From the NCBI RefSeq assembly GCF_902167145.1, contig NC_050097.1, positions 109,215,982 to 109,279,981 of the forward strand: a stretch of 64,000 bases of DNA, given 5' to 3'. Position 1 is the first letter of the stretch; each line of letters starts with the position of its first letter. Below the pieces are notes generated by a model. The model was not told where the DNA came from. It did not search any database and worked only from the letters and a program-made list of their open reading frames with translations. Below are positions 20,555 to 31,811 of the stretch, one piece after another. The position numbers were made by a program, and so were the translations under genes. Source of the stretch: Zea mays. Taxonomy: Eukaryota > Streptophyta > Magnoliopsida > Poales > Poaceae.

Positions 20555-23500
20555 TTATACATAATACCGCCGAAGCTCATCCGCATTCCAAGACCTAGGA
20601 ATGTCGTTGCCGTCCATATCCTTCAATCTGTATGAACCGGGTCTTGACGAAGATGCTACTAAGAAAGGTCCATCCCATTTCAACTGCAACTTGCCCACTA
20701 TTTCTGGGTTGGCCACTCTCCGAAGCACCAAGTGTCCTGGCTCAATATTCTTTAACCGAACCTTTCTATCTCGCCATTTAATTGTTTCGGCTTGATATTT
20801 ATTGATGTTCTCCACGGCTTGCAGCCTGATCCCTTCTAAAGCATCTTTTTCCACAGAATAAGCAGCTTCGGAACCTGATTCTGCCGAAGCTATTACCCTT
20901 ATTGATCCGGTTTTAGCTTCCTCCGGAGTTATTGCTTCGTCACCGAATAATAACTTGAATGGAGTAAAGCCTGTAGACCTTGATGTTGTTGTATTGTGGC
21001 TCCACACCACTTTGGTTAACTGATCTGGCCATTTTCCCCTGGGTTGATTGAAGATTAACTTCATTATTCCTGTCATTATAATGCCATTGGCTCTTTCAAC
21101 GAGTCCATTTGACTCCGGATGTCTGACTGATGCAAAATGGATCTTCGTACCAATCTGATCACAGAAATCCCTAAAAGCTTCGGAATCAAACTGTGTTCCA
21201 TTGTCCACAGTAATAGCCTTTGGTACCCCAAAACGACAAACAATATTCTGCCAGAAAAACTTTTGGACGGTGGCCGAAGTTATTGAGGCTAAAGGCCTTG
21301 CTTCAATCCATTTAGAAAAATATTCCACTGCCACTACAACATATCTTAGGTTCCCTTGGGCCGGTGGTAACGGACCTAACAAGTCAAGGCCCCACCTTTG
21401 CAATGGCCAAATGGGTTGTATGAGTTGTGTTAGGGACGAAGGTTGTTTTTGATCTCGTGCACATTTCTGACAACCTTCGCACTTTTGAACTAATTCCGCT
21501 GCATCCGAAGCTGCCTTCGGCCAATAAAATCCTTGGCGGAAAATTTTTCCAAGTAACGGCCTGGATCCAATGTGAGATCCACAGAGGCCTGCATGTATTT
21601 CTTTCATCAACTCTATACCTTCGGTTCTGGATAAACACTTGAGTAGCGGAGCACAAACTCCATGCTTGTACAACTCTCCTTCTATCATGACATATGGACG
21701 AGCTCTTGCCTCTATTCTCCTGTTATAAGCTTCGTCATCTGAAAGGAATTTTCCCTGAAGGTAAGAGATGATCTCAGTTCTCCAATCCTCGCTATAAACA
21801 GGAGATATGTTGAGGACTGCTCTTTCAAGAAGTTCCACCGAAGGTGCTTTTATTGTTTCGAAGAACACATCCGAAGGTAAGGGCAGCCCCTGTGCTGCTG
21901 ACTTAGCTAGCAAATCAGCATGCTCATTTTGTCCTCGAGGGATATTTTTGACAGAAAACCCTTCGAAGGAAGCTTCAACTCTTCGAACCATATCCAAATA
22001 TTTTTCAAGCTTCGGATCCTTAGCCTTGCAACTCTTGTCAATATGACCCGAAACAACCTGGGAATCAGTTTTAAGTAGGGCCCTTCTGATTCCCATTGCT
22101 TTTAACTTCCGAAGACCTAGAAGCAATGCTTCGTACTCGGCAATGTTATTTGTGCAACTAAAATCAAGTTTTGCCGCATAACAAGTTTTGACTTTGGAAG
22201 GTGAAACCAATACAGCAGCCGCTCCCGCTCCGAAGGTTCCCCAAGATCCATCACAAAACACTGTCCACGCTTCGTTGTCTTTATTCGTTTCTTCCTCCTG
22301 AGCCCCTGGCGTCCAGTCAGCAATGAAGTCTGCCAACGCCTGGGACTGAATCGAAGATCTATGAACATATTCAATACAAAATTCATTGAGCTCTGCAGTC
22401 CACTTTCCAATCCTTCCAGTAGCTTCTCGGTTCCTCATAATATCCTTCAGAGGTTGTGAAGAAGGAATAATTATGTTGTAAGCTTGGAAATAGTGCCGAA
22501 GCTTCCTGGAGGCCATCAAGACAGCATACAGTACCTTCTCCAACTCTGTATAATTTTTCTTTGATAAACTAAGAACCTCGGATACAAAATATATTGGGGC
22601 CTGCCTCTTGACTTGACCATCAAGCTTCTCCTAGACAAGCGCTGCACTTACCGCTGAGTGCGAAGCTGCCACATATAATAACAAAGGAGCCCCTGGCATT
22701 GGTGGAGTCAATGTTGTTAGATCTATCAAATACTGTTTCAGCTCTTCAAAAGCCTTCTGCTGGATTGGTCCCCATTGAAAGACTTCGGCTGACTTCAGCA
22801 CTTCGAAGAATGGTAAGTTTCTCTCTGCTGATCTGGATATGAATCTATTGAGAGATGCCAATCTTCCTGTCAATCTTTGAGCCCCCTTCTTTGTAGTTGG
22901 TGGCTCCATCCGAAGTATAGCTTCAATTTTACTTGGATTAGCTTCAATTCCCTTTGTTGAAACCAAGCATCCAAGAAATTTCCCCTTCTTTACTCCGAAG
23001 ACGCATTTTTCTGGATTTAACTTTAAGCCAGCTTGCCTGAAACTGGCGAAGGTCTCCTGCAGATCAGCAATATGATTCTCCTGTTTCGTGCTTTTTACAA
23101 TGATGTCATCAACATAAGTTAGCACATTTCTGCCTATTTGAGATTGGAGAACCTTCGCAGTCATTCGGCTGAAACTTCCTCCAGCGTTTTTGAGCCCCTC
23201 AGGCATCCGAAGATAGCAATATGTGCCACTTGGAGTTATGAAGCTAGTCTTCGGCTCATCTTCCTTCTTCATCCAAATTTGGTGATAGCCTGAGTAACAA
23301 TCTAGCAGACTCATGAGCTCGGAAGAAGCTGCTGCATCTACTAAAGAGTCTATCCTTGGCAATGGAAACTCGTCCTTCGGACACGCCTTGTTGAGATCTG
23401 TAAAATCGATACACATTCGCCATTTGCCATTGGCCTTTTTTACCATAACAGTGTTAGCCAGCCATTCTGGGTACTTTACTTCTCTGATGACTCCTGCACT

Positions 23501-24508
23501 GAGGAGTCTTTTAACTTCGTTACGAGCACCTTCGGCCTTATCATCTGACATTTTCCGAAGCCTCTGCTTTCTGGCTCTGAAGGATGGATCAACATTGAGC
23601 GAGTGTTCAATAACATCCCTATTTACTCCGCAAAGATCATTAGCTGACCATGCAAAAACATCTTTGTTGTTGAACAAAAACCTTATCAAGGTTTTCTCCT
23701 GCTCTTCGGATAATTGAGAGCCTAACAGCACCTTCTGCTCTGCTATGTCCTCACATAAGAGCATAGGCTTAGGCTGATCTGCTGAAGCTGCTTTCTCCCT
23801 TCTGAATTTGTACTGTTCACAAGCTTCAGCTCCATCTATGTTATGGATTGCTTTTGAGTCAGTCCAATTGCCTTCGGCCCTTCTTGTAGCTTCCTGACTT
23901 CCATGGATAGCAATGGGTCCTTGATCCGAAGGTATCTTCATGCAAAGATAGGCAGGATGAAGGATTGCTTCGAAGGCATTGAGGGTACCACGACCAATAA
24001 TTGCATTGTAAGGGTATTCCATGTCAACAATGTCAAACACAACTTGCTCAGTTCTAGTGTTGTTGATGAACCCGAAGGTCACTGACATGGTGATCTTGCC
24101 CAGTGCTACAATCTGTCTTCCTCCGAAGCCACAGAGAGGATGTGTAGCATCATGAATCTTATCTTCTGGCTCTTGCATTTGTCTGAAGGCCTTAGCGAAT
24201 ATGATGTCAGCTGCACTGCCTGTGTCAACCAAGACATTGTGGACCAGAAATCCTTTGATAACACAAGAGATAACCATGGCATCGTTGTGTGGGTAATCTT
24301 TGAGCTGAAGGTCCTCTTGGGAGAAGGTGATAGGAATGTGAGACCATCTTGACTTGATGAAGGGTCCTTGCACCCCAACATGCTGTACCCTTCTCTGTGC
24401 TTCCTTCTTTTGTTTCTTGTTAGCTGGCTCTGAGGACGAACCACCTGTGTTCGGGAGCACCAGCTTCGGGTCCGAAGTAGCTCCAGCTTGGTCGTTGAAC
24501 GAAGTCAT
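20555..24508 (-). CDS. pol: Element B pol: protease, RT, RNase H, integrase; one in-frame TAG
   Basis: From ATG at 24508 one frame runs to 20555, broken only by TAG at 22631-22633. Order: aspartic protease with L-V-D-T-G-S-A-A-D near residue 95; RT with M-C-I-D-F-T-D-L-N-K-A-C-P and the catalytic Y-V-D-D (about 23107-23118); connection; RNase H with F-C-D-G-S and T-D-S-Q; integrase with an H-H-C-C finger (H-I-G-S-R ... C-E-G-C) and D, D-35-E (D-N-G-T-Q-F to V-E-R-A-N-G); a C-terminal G-P-F-L-V chromatin-side tail of the usual gypsy kind. The stop falls between RT and RNase H, in L-V-stop-E, where related elements have Gln; CAG to TAG is a C-to-T change. No gag frame precedes it. Upstream TTG in the LTR also leaves the frame open, so the first ATG was chosen. 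Confidence 0.9.
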
Positions 24509-24533
24509 TAGCTCAAAAAGTGGAAGTGAGTTC

Positions 24534-24551
24534 ACCGGAGGTGGGCGCCAA
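24534..24551 (-). other. Primer binding site of element B
   Basis: Right after the 5' LTR the element reads TTGGCGCCCACCTCCGG on the - strand. A TTGGCGC start is common for gypsy elements of the Tat type; the Huck-like G has TTGGCGCGCC. It binds the tRNA that primes minus-strand DNA. Confidence 0.75.
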
Positions 24552-25137
24552 TGTTGGGGACTTGTTCTCAAATGCTATGAATTAAGAACAAGGCAACATA
24601 AAGTGTTAAATGTCAATGTCCTTCGTCCATGAAACATTATTCCCTTGAGGATAATGGGCCTTGGACGAAGGCTGATAAGAGCATAATTACGAAGCTTAAA
24701 TCTTCGTAATAAAATTTCAGTAAAAATTATAAGATAACATAAAACAAAAGGTATAAAAGGAATAAATACATCATAGACGAATTACATTGTATCTACTTAA
24801 TATATTGAGTTATTGAATACAATAATACCTTTGCCTTGGCAAAAGGTTGAATTCCGGAAGATGCGATTGCAATTACCTGAATGCGTGAACAGTAACGGAA
24901 TACTGTTCACTATTTATAGGCACAGGACACAGCCTGTGAGGAATTACAAGTATGCCCCTTATAAAAGCTTACAACATTGACTTAGACCTTTATGGACTAA
25001 AAGGTCATTCTATCTTTAAGTCGGTTTGTAATACCGAAGCTTCACGAAGAGGAACCTTCGGCTATCTTATGCAAACAGCTTCAGCCGAGGACCATTTCTT
25101 TCTATAAGACCTTCGGCGACGAAGCATAGTCCCAACA
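24552..25137 (-). repeat. 5' LTR of element B
   Basis: The 586-bp repeat matches 15679-16264 at all but one base by eye. It contains the promoter TATA (24911-24918) and hairpin (24885-24910). Confidence 0.95.
24885..24910 (-). promoter_or_regulatory. TATA-proximal hairpin in element B 5' LTR
   Basis: This is the copy of 16012-16037 in the transcribed 5' LTR: perfect 10-bp stem, six-base loop, next to the TATA box at 24911-24918. Confidence 0.7.
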
Positions 25138-25142
25138 GTAGT

Positions 25143-26244
25143 CACTCCTGTTTATGATATTAATGTTCCAAATGGTAAGTTTACATTATTATTTCTAATT
25201 CGACGCTTAAACAAGATCATATGATTTAATTGGAACATGGAGTGACCACCCGGGAAAACAGTGCTACCATGAGGATGGTATGGGACGCCCTTGTTTAAAT
25301 AACTAGGGAAGTCTTATGTTGTGTGCTGGTCATGGTCGACCGGAACAGGGGCATCTGGCAAGAGCTTATATTCCGGCTCGGGCAGATTGGATACGGGCAT
25401 AGTTCCCAAAGCTTTACCCTGCAAACTGGTCTATAAGTTGGTTATGTTAGGTGTACTTTATGCAGTTTGACCATTTCCAGCATTTGCATAATGAGGACTC
25501 TAGGGACAAGCCTCGTAGTGAGACCCTAGCCATTCACCTCGGAAGTGAATACGAGTCTAGCTAACCCGGGCTAGAAGGGAATCGTGACTCATGGGTAAAG
25601 ATGTGCCACCTCTGCAGAGTGTAAAACTGATATATCAGCTGTGCTCACGATTATGAGCAGCCTGGACTCCTCACATGATAATTGAACTTGAAGATAGAAA
25701 TAAATCGAGATCCGATGATCTAACAATGGTTTGCTTAAGTGGTTTCACTTAAGTGTTTTTATATACTCTTATACCTTTGTTTAATGGGAATACTTGGGAT
25801 TCACACTTATTAGTAAGACAGGTGTTGTTAATAAAATGTTGACCAACTAAAATGCTTACGGCTCAACCTTAGCCTCACCTTGTTAAACTTGCATTAATTT
25901 TCCCCCACTTGCTGAGCCCCGACCATAAGTGAGCTCACCCTTGCTTAATTTTGATCAGAAGTTTGCAGATGAAGTTATGATGCTGAGCTCCATGGATGCT
26001 AGTCTAGTGATACCCCCGGTCATCTTCCTGTGGATGGATGTCCATGTTTCGCTGTACTTTGATGAATAAAGGTTAAGACATTATGTCTGTTCGAAGTGTA
26101 ATATGTTAATATAATCGTTATTTACGCTTTTATGCATTGTTATTTTGATATATTACACTTGTGACGTCACCGTATGTGTGGAAATAGATCCTGGCACACA
26201 TATGCGATGCACCCGGCTCTGCCACCTTGGAACCGGGTGTGACA
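25143..26244 (+). repeat. Element C 3' LTR, second segment
   Basis: The LTR continues past element B and ends ACCGGGTGTGACA. It carries the two blocks shared with S, D and E: GGAGTGACCACCCGGG... at 25239-25292 and CTCTGCAGAG at 25610-25619. No gene is visible. Confidence 0.8.
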
Positions 26245-26927
26245 ATTATTCCCCTGCAAAACTATCTTACCATATGTCTCTAACCCAGATGGTTAATACC
26301 AGGAGGGGAAGAGGTGTTGATCTACCTACACGAATTCGTCGAAGAAGGGTTGTAGCTAATCCGGAACCATAAATGAATCCCTCACTGAATCCCTCGCCTG
26401 TTGATGACGTGGTTGCTGCACAAACGTGACTACTATAGCAAATGGCCAACACAATGATGGAAATGCAAGCACAAATCCATCAAGAACGATAGGAAATTCG
26501 GCAAGAACGTCAAGAAATGCACCAAGAACGGCAGGAACGACACCAACTGCCACCTTCACCACCACTAGCTCCACCCAGGGATAAGCATTGGGAGTTTACG
26601 AGTCATAAGCCACCGACATTCTCTAACTCGTTCGACCCACTACAAGCTGACGACTGGCTAAAGTCCGTAGACAAGATGCTTAACATAGCCTAGTGTACTG
26701 ACATAAAGAAAGTGCTATATGCATCGGGTCGCCTCACCGGCCCCACTGCGGATTGGTGGGATGCATAATGTGCTGCACACGTTGCCACTAACACCATCTC
26801 TTGGGCAGAATTCTCCACTCACTTCAGGAATTATCATATTCCTGCTGGCCTCATGAAGATTAAAAAGAAGGAGTTCCTATCCCTCAAAGAGGGAGGCATA
26901 TCAGTAAGTGAATACAGAGACAAATTC
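26245..26927 (+). pseudogene. Element J: gag remnant of an old Del/Tekay-type gypsy element
   Basis: From ATG at 26289 (M-V-N-T-R-R-G-R-G, a usual start of this gag type) one frame runs to the edge of D without a visible indel. It includes a Gln/Arg/Glu-rich stretch and the retrotransposon gag core (P-P-T-F-S ... D-D-W-L ... A-D-W-W ... W-A-E-F ... F-L-S-L). I count about six stops, most at TAG or TAA where Gln is expected, as in Gln-Arg repeats near 26480. No PBS lies between the C LTR end and the ATG, so I take the C LTR to end here and J to be the host of both C and D. Confidence 0.7.
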
Positions 26928-29604
26928 TGTCACACTCGGATTTAAGGGATAAAGCAGGGTGCGTCTCATATGTGCGCCAAGGAAGAACAACACATATAAT
27001 AATAGAGTGTATAGAGATAAATGTCACAATATCATAAAGTAATTATCACATAGCGGAATTTTTACAAAATAAAAGATAAATATAAAGCAAACTATTGTCC
27101 ATCCATGGCGCCATAAAGTCGACTGGGAGACGCCACCTAGATCAAGTCGTACTCCTTGTTGTGCGGCTCCTCTTGGACCACATGTTCTTCTCCTGTGGGG
27201 GTTTTATATATCGCAAGTGTGAGCTCACAAAAGATCATAGCTCAACAAGTTGTGGGGAATAATGTGCATGAACTCACCAAAGGTGGGAGTTCATGTGATG
27301 TGTAAGGCTGATCAACAATAGGGGTTAAAGCTGAGCATTGCTTTTAATAAGTTGGTCAAACTTTATTATTAGTTACTAAATGTAAGTAAATACCAAACCA
27401 TAATAATAATAATAGAACAAAATTAATAATAAATCCCATGCAATGCAAATGAAAAAGTGAATTTAGTTCCATAATTTAATCATGCGAGAGTCCTGAGCTG
27501 CTCATGACCGCGAGCATGGCTAGTATACCGGTTTTACACTCTGCAGAGGTTGTACCCTTTACCCACAAGTCATGTTACTCATCTGCCATGGGGTTGTACG
27601 GGCCCCATACACCTCTACCAAGGAAGCGAGGCAGGGTAACACTATGAGGCCTTTACAAAGTTCCACTAGCTTTAGAAAACCCGCTACAGTTCTAGGAAGA
27701 GCAATGTAGGAATCCCCCGTCTGACCGCCATCGCAGCAAAATCAACCTAGGAACCTCACTACACGCCTACTCCCCTACTGCCTTTGCCCCTATCGGGTAA
27801 GGTAGTCCTCCACTAGCTTTCCTAGTTAGTCAGCCAAGGGTGTCCCATTCCACCCTTGTGGTGGCACGTGTTTCTCACGTTAAGCTCCATGTTCCAATTA
27901 AAAATAATAATCTTGACATGAATAATAAATAAAATAACAGTATAATTGGAACATGAACATATAATATTAAACCCAAAACCATATAAAGCAATAGCAAAAC
28001 TACCCAAATAATTCAGGGATAAACAAGGTAACAAGATAACCAAACTAGTGTGACCTATTGGGTCCCATCAAAATTAAGCCTATGCTTGGATAAATGATTA
28101 TAAAGAACATTATTGGGTAATAAAAGTGGTCAAGGACACAACTTGCCACATGCTCTTCTACTCGCCACAATACAAACAAACATAGTGCAAAGGAGAAATT
28201 AACATCACACCAAACATGTATAAAAAATACATATTAGTAATCTACACATTAAAATAAGATTATAGGAAAACGAATCACTAAATTCGGAGTTACGGATTTT
28301 AAGTTACGAATTTCTAAAGGTTTTATGTGTTTGGTACAAGATTACTTAAGAGATCAATTCTAATACAGCTTTCATGTTAAAACAGAGGCACTATATGATA
28401 AACAATATTATTACAAAATTATAGGAACTGGAATGGATCAATTTGGACTTAATATTAATTTCCTAGGGATTAAATATGTTCTAACATTTATTTTTACATT
28501 AAAATTCAATTTCCATATTTATTTATCTAATTGCACTGCCCTCTCGTTGCACGCATAAAAACTGATAAGTACAGGGTTTACTATGTAAATAGTTCCAAGA
28601 CTCATAACTCCCTCGCGATGGATCGTGGGTTAATTCCCTAAAAATCGAGGGCTCATTCGTTAAACCGACCGGTCGAAGGGGTATTCTTGGTTTTCGACCG
28701 CAGGATCACACGCGTGCGGTCAGGATTAGATCTGGGTCCTCCCCAAACCCATGTGCAACGACAACCATAGGATCTGAGATCAGTGACTCGGGTTTAATTG
28801 AGCATAACAACATAAACTTCTACTAAGGACCGTTATTCCCTATATCAGTGGTCCAGATTTCTAAACCACAAACCCTATATCGGTCCGCTCGATCTGAGTT
28901 GGACGACCTGGATCTCCCTCATTAGAACAGTATACCGATCTCATCGCATCCACACGTTAATAGATCAACGGCCCCTAGATGGTCCATTCCATCTGACACG
29001 CCCCCGGCGGCGGTCCGCCCTCCTGCGCGATGGCGCCATTGCCCCGCCACACCCGCACGGTCCCCCCCATCGCCTAACCTTGATTCCAACCGATCTACCG
29101 TGAATACCAATGGACCGCTAAGAGTATCAAGAGTATTGTACCGGATTCTGTAGTATGGAGGTCTCCAACCACGACAACGCGAGATCCCACGGCGGTGGAA
29201 GGTGTCCGGCGAGCAATTCCCAACACACTGGACACCGCCGATGCTCGCTTCCACGCTAGAAACGGGCGGTTGATCTTGCGCTCCCCGCTGAACCCCACTG
29301 GCCAAGCACCACACCCACGAGCGCGTGAATCCATGAATGCTCACTCTCGTTCCGCTGATCTCGACGGCGCACCCTCACCCTGGGTTTTCGGTTGTTGCGG
29401 TATGGCGAGGAAGGGGAAAAGTCAACCCCAGCGCCCCGTATTTATGGCCTAAGGAGCCACGACTTTATCCCAAGGTGCGCAGACTCCGTCACCAGCTTCC
29501 CCGCTCGCTCCACACGGAGCTGTTGCAACAGAACGCCCACGAGAGGGGGAAGACCGACCTGACCGGCGGGGGCCACTCGTCATTACCTCAGCAACGTGCG
29601 CAAC
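26928..29604 (-). repeat. Element D: long gypsy LTR, partial, split by copia element I
   Basis: It starts TGTCACACTCGG inside the J gag, in reverse relative to LTRs ending CCGGGTGTGACA. On the - strand it has the GCAAGT donor-like site (28141-28146), the conserved block (27836-27880) and CTCTGCAGAG (27539-27548) of the S/C/E group, in the same order. The right part (28600-29604) is GC-rich with a TATA-like CCATAAATA (29439-29447, - strand). Several small open frames in the GC-rich part are not convincing genes. The other end lies beyond copia I, probably outside the window. Confidence 0.75.
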
Positions 29605-30258
29605 TGAAAGTCGCCTAGAGGGGGGGTGACTAGGCGAAACCTAAAATTTATAAACTTTAAACCTACACTAGGTCCGAGGTTAGCATTAGAATTAAATTTA
29701 AGTCCGAAAGAATGTTTCTCTTGCTAAGAGTTGCTCAAAGGATGCGGATGACGTATGAGAGCAAACTAAAATTAATACTACCAAGGAAACGTTAGAGAGA
29801 GAGGGAAGTGGGGAAACAAATCAAGCGAGAATCAAAGCGAGTAGACACGGTGATTTGTTTTACCAAGGTTAGGTTCCAAAGAACTTAATCCCCGTTGAGG
29901 CGGCCACAAAGGCCGGGTCTATTTCAACCCTTTCCCTCTCTCTCAAACGGTCACTTAGACCGAGTGAGCCTTCCCTTAATCACACGGGTCACTAAGACCC
30001 CGCAAGGACCACCACACACTTAGTTTCTCTTGCTTAGCTTTACAAAGAACTTAAGAAATGAATGAGAAAGGAAGAAGGCAATCCAAGCAACAAGAGCGCA
30101 AATGAACACAAAAACTCTCTCTCTCAAGTCACTAAGTGGTTGAGATGAATTTGGGACTTAGAGAGGATTTGATCTTTGGAATTGTATCTTGGAGTGAATG
30201 CTATAGCTCTTGTATTGAATGTGAACTTTTGAAAACTTGGATACCAATGAATGAGGTG

Positions 30259-30283
30259 GTTGGGGGTATTTATAGCCCCCAAC
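30259..30283 (-). promoter_or_regulatory. TATA box inside an inverted repeat
   Basis: GTTGGGGG (30259-30266) and CCCCCAAC (30276-30283) are perfect 8-bp arms around TATTTATAG. On the - strand the loop is CTATAAATA. It is the probable promoter of the copia LTR. Confidence 0.6.
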
Positions 30284-30645
30284 AACTTCCTAGCCGTGGG
30301 CAAAGGCTACTGGCGATGGGCGCACAGGACAGTCCGGTGCGCCACCGGACAATCACAGTTCATTGTCTGGTGAGCGTCTCGTCAGCGCGTCCATTAGGGT
30401 TCGGAGTAGTTGACCGTTGTAGGCATTTGTCTTTTTGCTGCACCGGACAGTCCGGTGCCACACCGGACAGTCCGATAGCCTCTGACTTCTGTCGCGGCAC
30501 TGTTCCGCACTGTAGCGTTTTGCAGTCGACCGTTGGCATGCATGGAGCCGTTGCTCTGCTGGCTCACCGGACAGTTCGATGAATTATAACGGAGCGCGCC
30601 TCTGAATTCCCGAGAGTGGCCTGTTCGAAGGGTGCCTGGCTTGGT

Positions 30646-30687
30646 GCACCGGACAGTGTCTGGTGCACACCAGACACTGTCCGGTGC
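30646..30687. repeat. 42-bp near-perfect palindrome in the copia LTR
   Basis: Arms of 20 bp (GCACCGGACAGTGTCTGGTG and its complement) are separated by CA. Shorter relatives, CACCGGAC-A-GTCCGGTG, lie at 30441-30457 and partly at 30327-30350 and 30470. Confidence 0.85.
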
Positions 30688-30883
30688 GCCAAAAATCAGC
30701 ACACTCAAGTCCTTTGCTCCATTTTTGATTGTGTCCCTATCTGAATTTCTTTCTTGGTTTGTGTTGAACCTTATGCACCTGAGATAAATGATATCTAGAC
30801 AAACTAGTTAGTCCACATGGTTTGTGTTGGACATCAACCACCAAAATCGATTATAGGAAATGGTTAAATCCATTTCCCTTTCA

Positions 30884-31811
30884 ATCTCCCCCTTTTTGGT
30901 GATTGATGCCAACACTAACCAAAGAAAATATGAAGTGTAGAAATATAACTAGTTCGCAATTGAGATAGTTGTGCATAGGTTACTTGGAATCAAACCAATG
31001 AAAGATTTTATGCATATGAATGGATTACTTTTCTCTCATTTCACATTTTGGACCACATTTGCACCACTTATTTGTTTTTGCAAATCTTTTGGAAAAATCC
31101 TTTCAAAATCTTTTGCAAATAGTCAAAGGTATAGGAATACGATTGCAAGAATCATTTTTAAGATTTGAAATTTCTCCCCCTATTTCAAATGCTTTTCCTT
31201 TGACTAAAATAAAAGCTCCCCCTGAATGAATTCTCCCCTAAGCTTTCAAGAGGGTTTTGAAATAGGTACCAAATTTTGAAAAACAATTTTGAAATACCTA
31301 ATGAGATACCAATTTAAATTTCACTTTCACATACCAATTGAAAATTAGATACCATTTGGAAATTCTTTTTGAGGCTTACTCAAATACTAATTGAAATAAA
31401 CTTAAATACTAATTGAAATAAGCATTTGTGAAATTTTTTGAAATGGTGGTGCGGTCCTTTTGCTTTGGGCTTAATGCTTTCTCTCCCTTTAGCATCGATC
31501 ACCAAAAATGGAGAACTTGAGAGCCCTTGTTTCATTTTCTCCCAAATGGTAAAATAAATATGAGTGAAGGGTCATACAAATTGAGAGTTTGTAGAAGTAA
31601 CAGCAAAGGGTAAATGATACCGTTAGAGATGGAGTGGAAGCCTTGTCTTTGCCGAATACTCCATTTTCCTTTTAATCTAAGACTAATCATAGAGATATAC
31701 TCGAAAGCACATTAGTCTTAGCTTTGGCACAAGAAGAATAAGAAATATGCATTTGTACCAAATGAAAGAGACATTATCAAAGGTATACTTATGAGCTATG
31801 TGTGCAATGTT
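30884..31811 (-). other. Copia I region between pol end and 3' LTR, with PPT
   Basis: The PPT (reverse of 30884-30897, AAAAAGGGGGAGAT) adjoins the LTR. The remaining about 900 bp is AT-rich and holds no open frame I can support. Confidence 0.6.

Larger units (their letters stand above)
15679..25137 (-). mobile_element. Element B: young Grande-like Ty3/gypsy retrotransposon, pol present, gag absent
   Basis: Two 586-bp LTRs (15679-16264 and 24552-25137) differ at one base by eye (C16005 versus T24878). GTAGT flanks both sides (15674-15678 and 25138-25142), a perfect 5-bp target duplication. In the element's own direction: 5' LTR, PBS (TTGGCGCCCA), pol with one in-frame stop (24508 to 20555), spacer with 80-bp repeats, a three-exon gene on the opposite strand (16698-19598), PPT, 3' LTR. 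Gag is missing: only about 250 bp separate the PBS from the protease. One mismatch in 586 bp, at the usual grass LTR rate of 1.3e-8 per site per year, is under about 0.1 million years. It lies in the 3' LTR of C. Confidence 0.93.
29605..30883 (-). repeat. 3' LTR of copia element I (Opie/Ji-like)
   Basis: The 1,279-bp LTR has termini TGAAAG and CTTTCA. It is preceded, in its own sense, by a PPT ending GGGGGAGA (30884-30897). It has TATAAATA (- strand, 30267-30274) within an 8-bp inverted repeat, and several CACCGGACAGTCCGGTG palindromes. Size, PPT and pol fragments match the SIRE/Maximus (Opie/Ji) type. Confidence 0.85.

Noticed and set aside
12981..26927. Tandem LTR-internal-LTR array formed by recombination (C internal, LTR, then gag)
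   Set aside because: The gag after the LTR lacks a primer site next to it; a C 3' LTR ending inside the older element J is simpler.
29195..29618. Small frames in the GC-rich end of D, possibly a host gene exon
   Set aside because: Short, on both strands, no domain; sits in the promoter-like part of an LTR.
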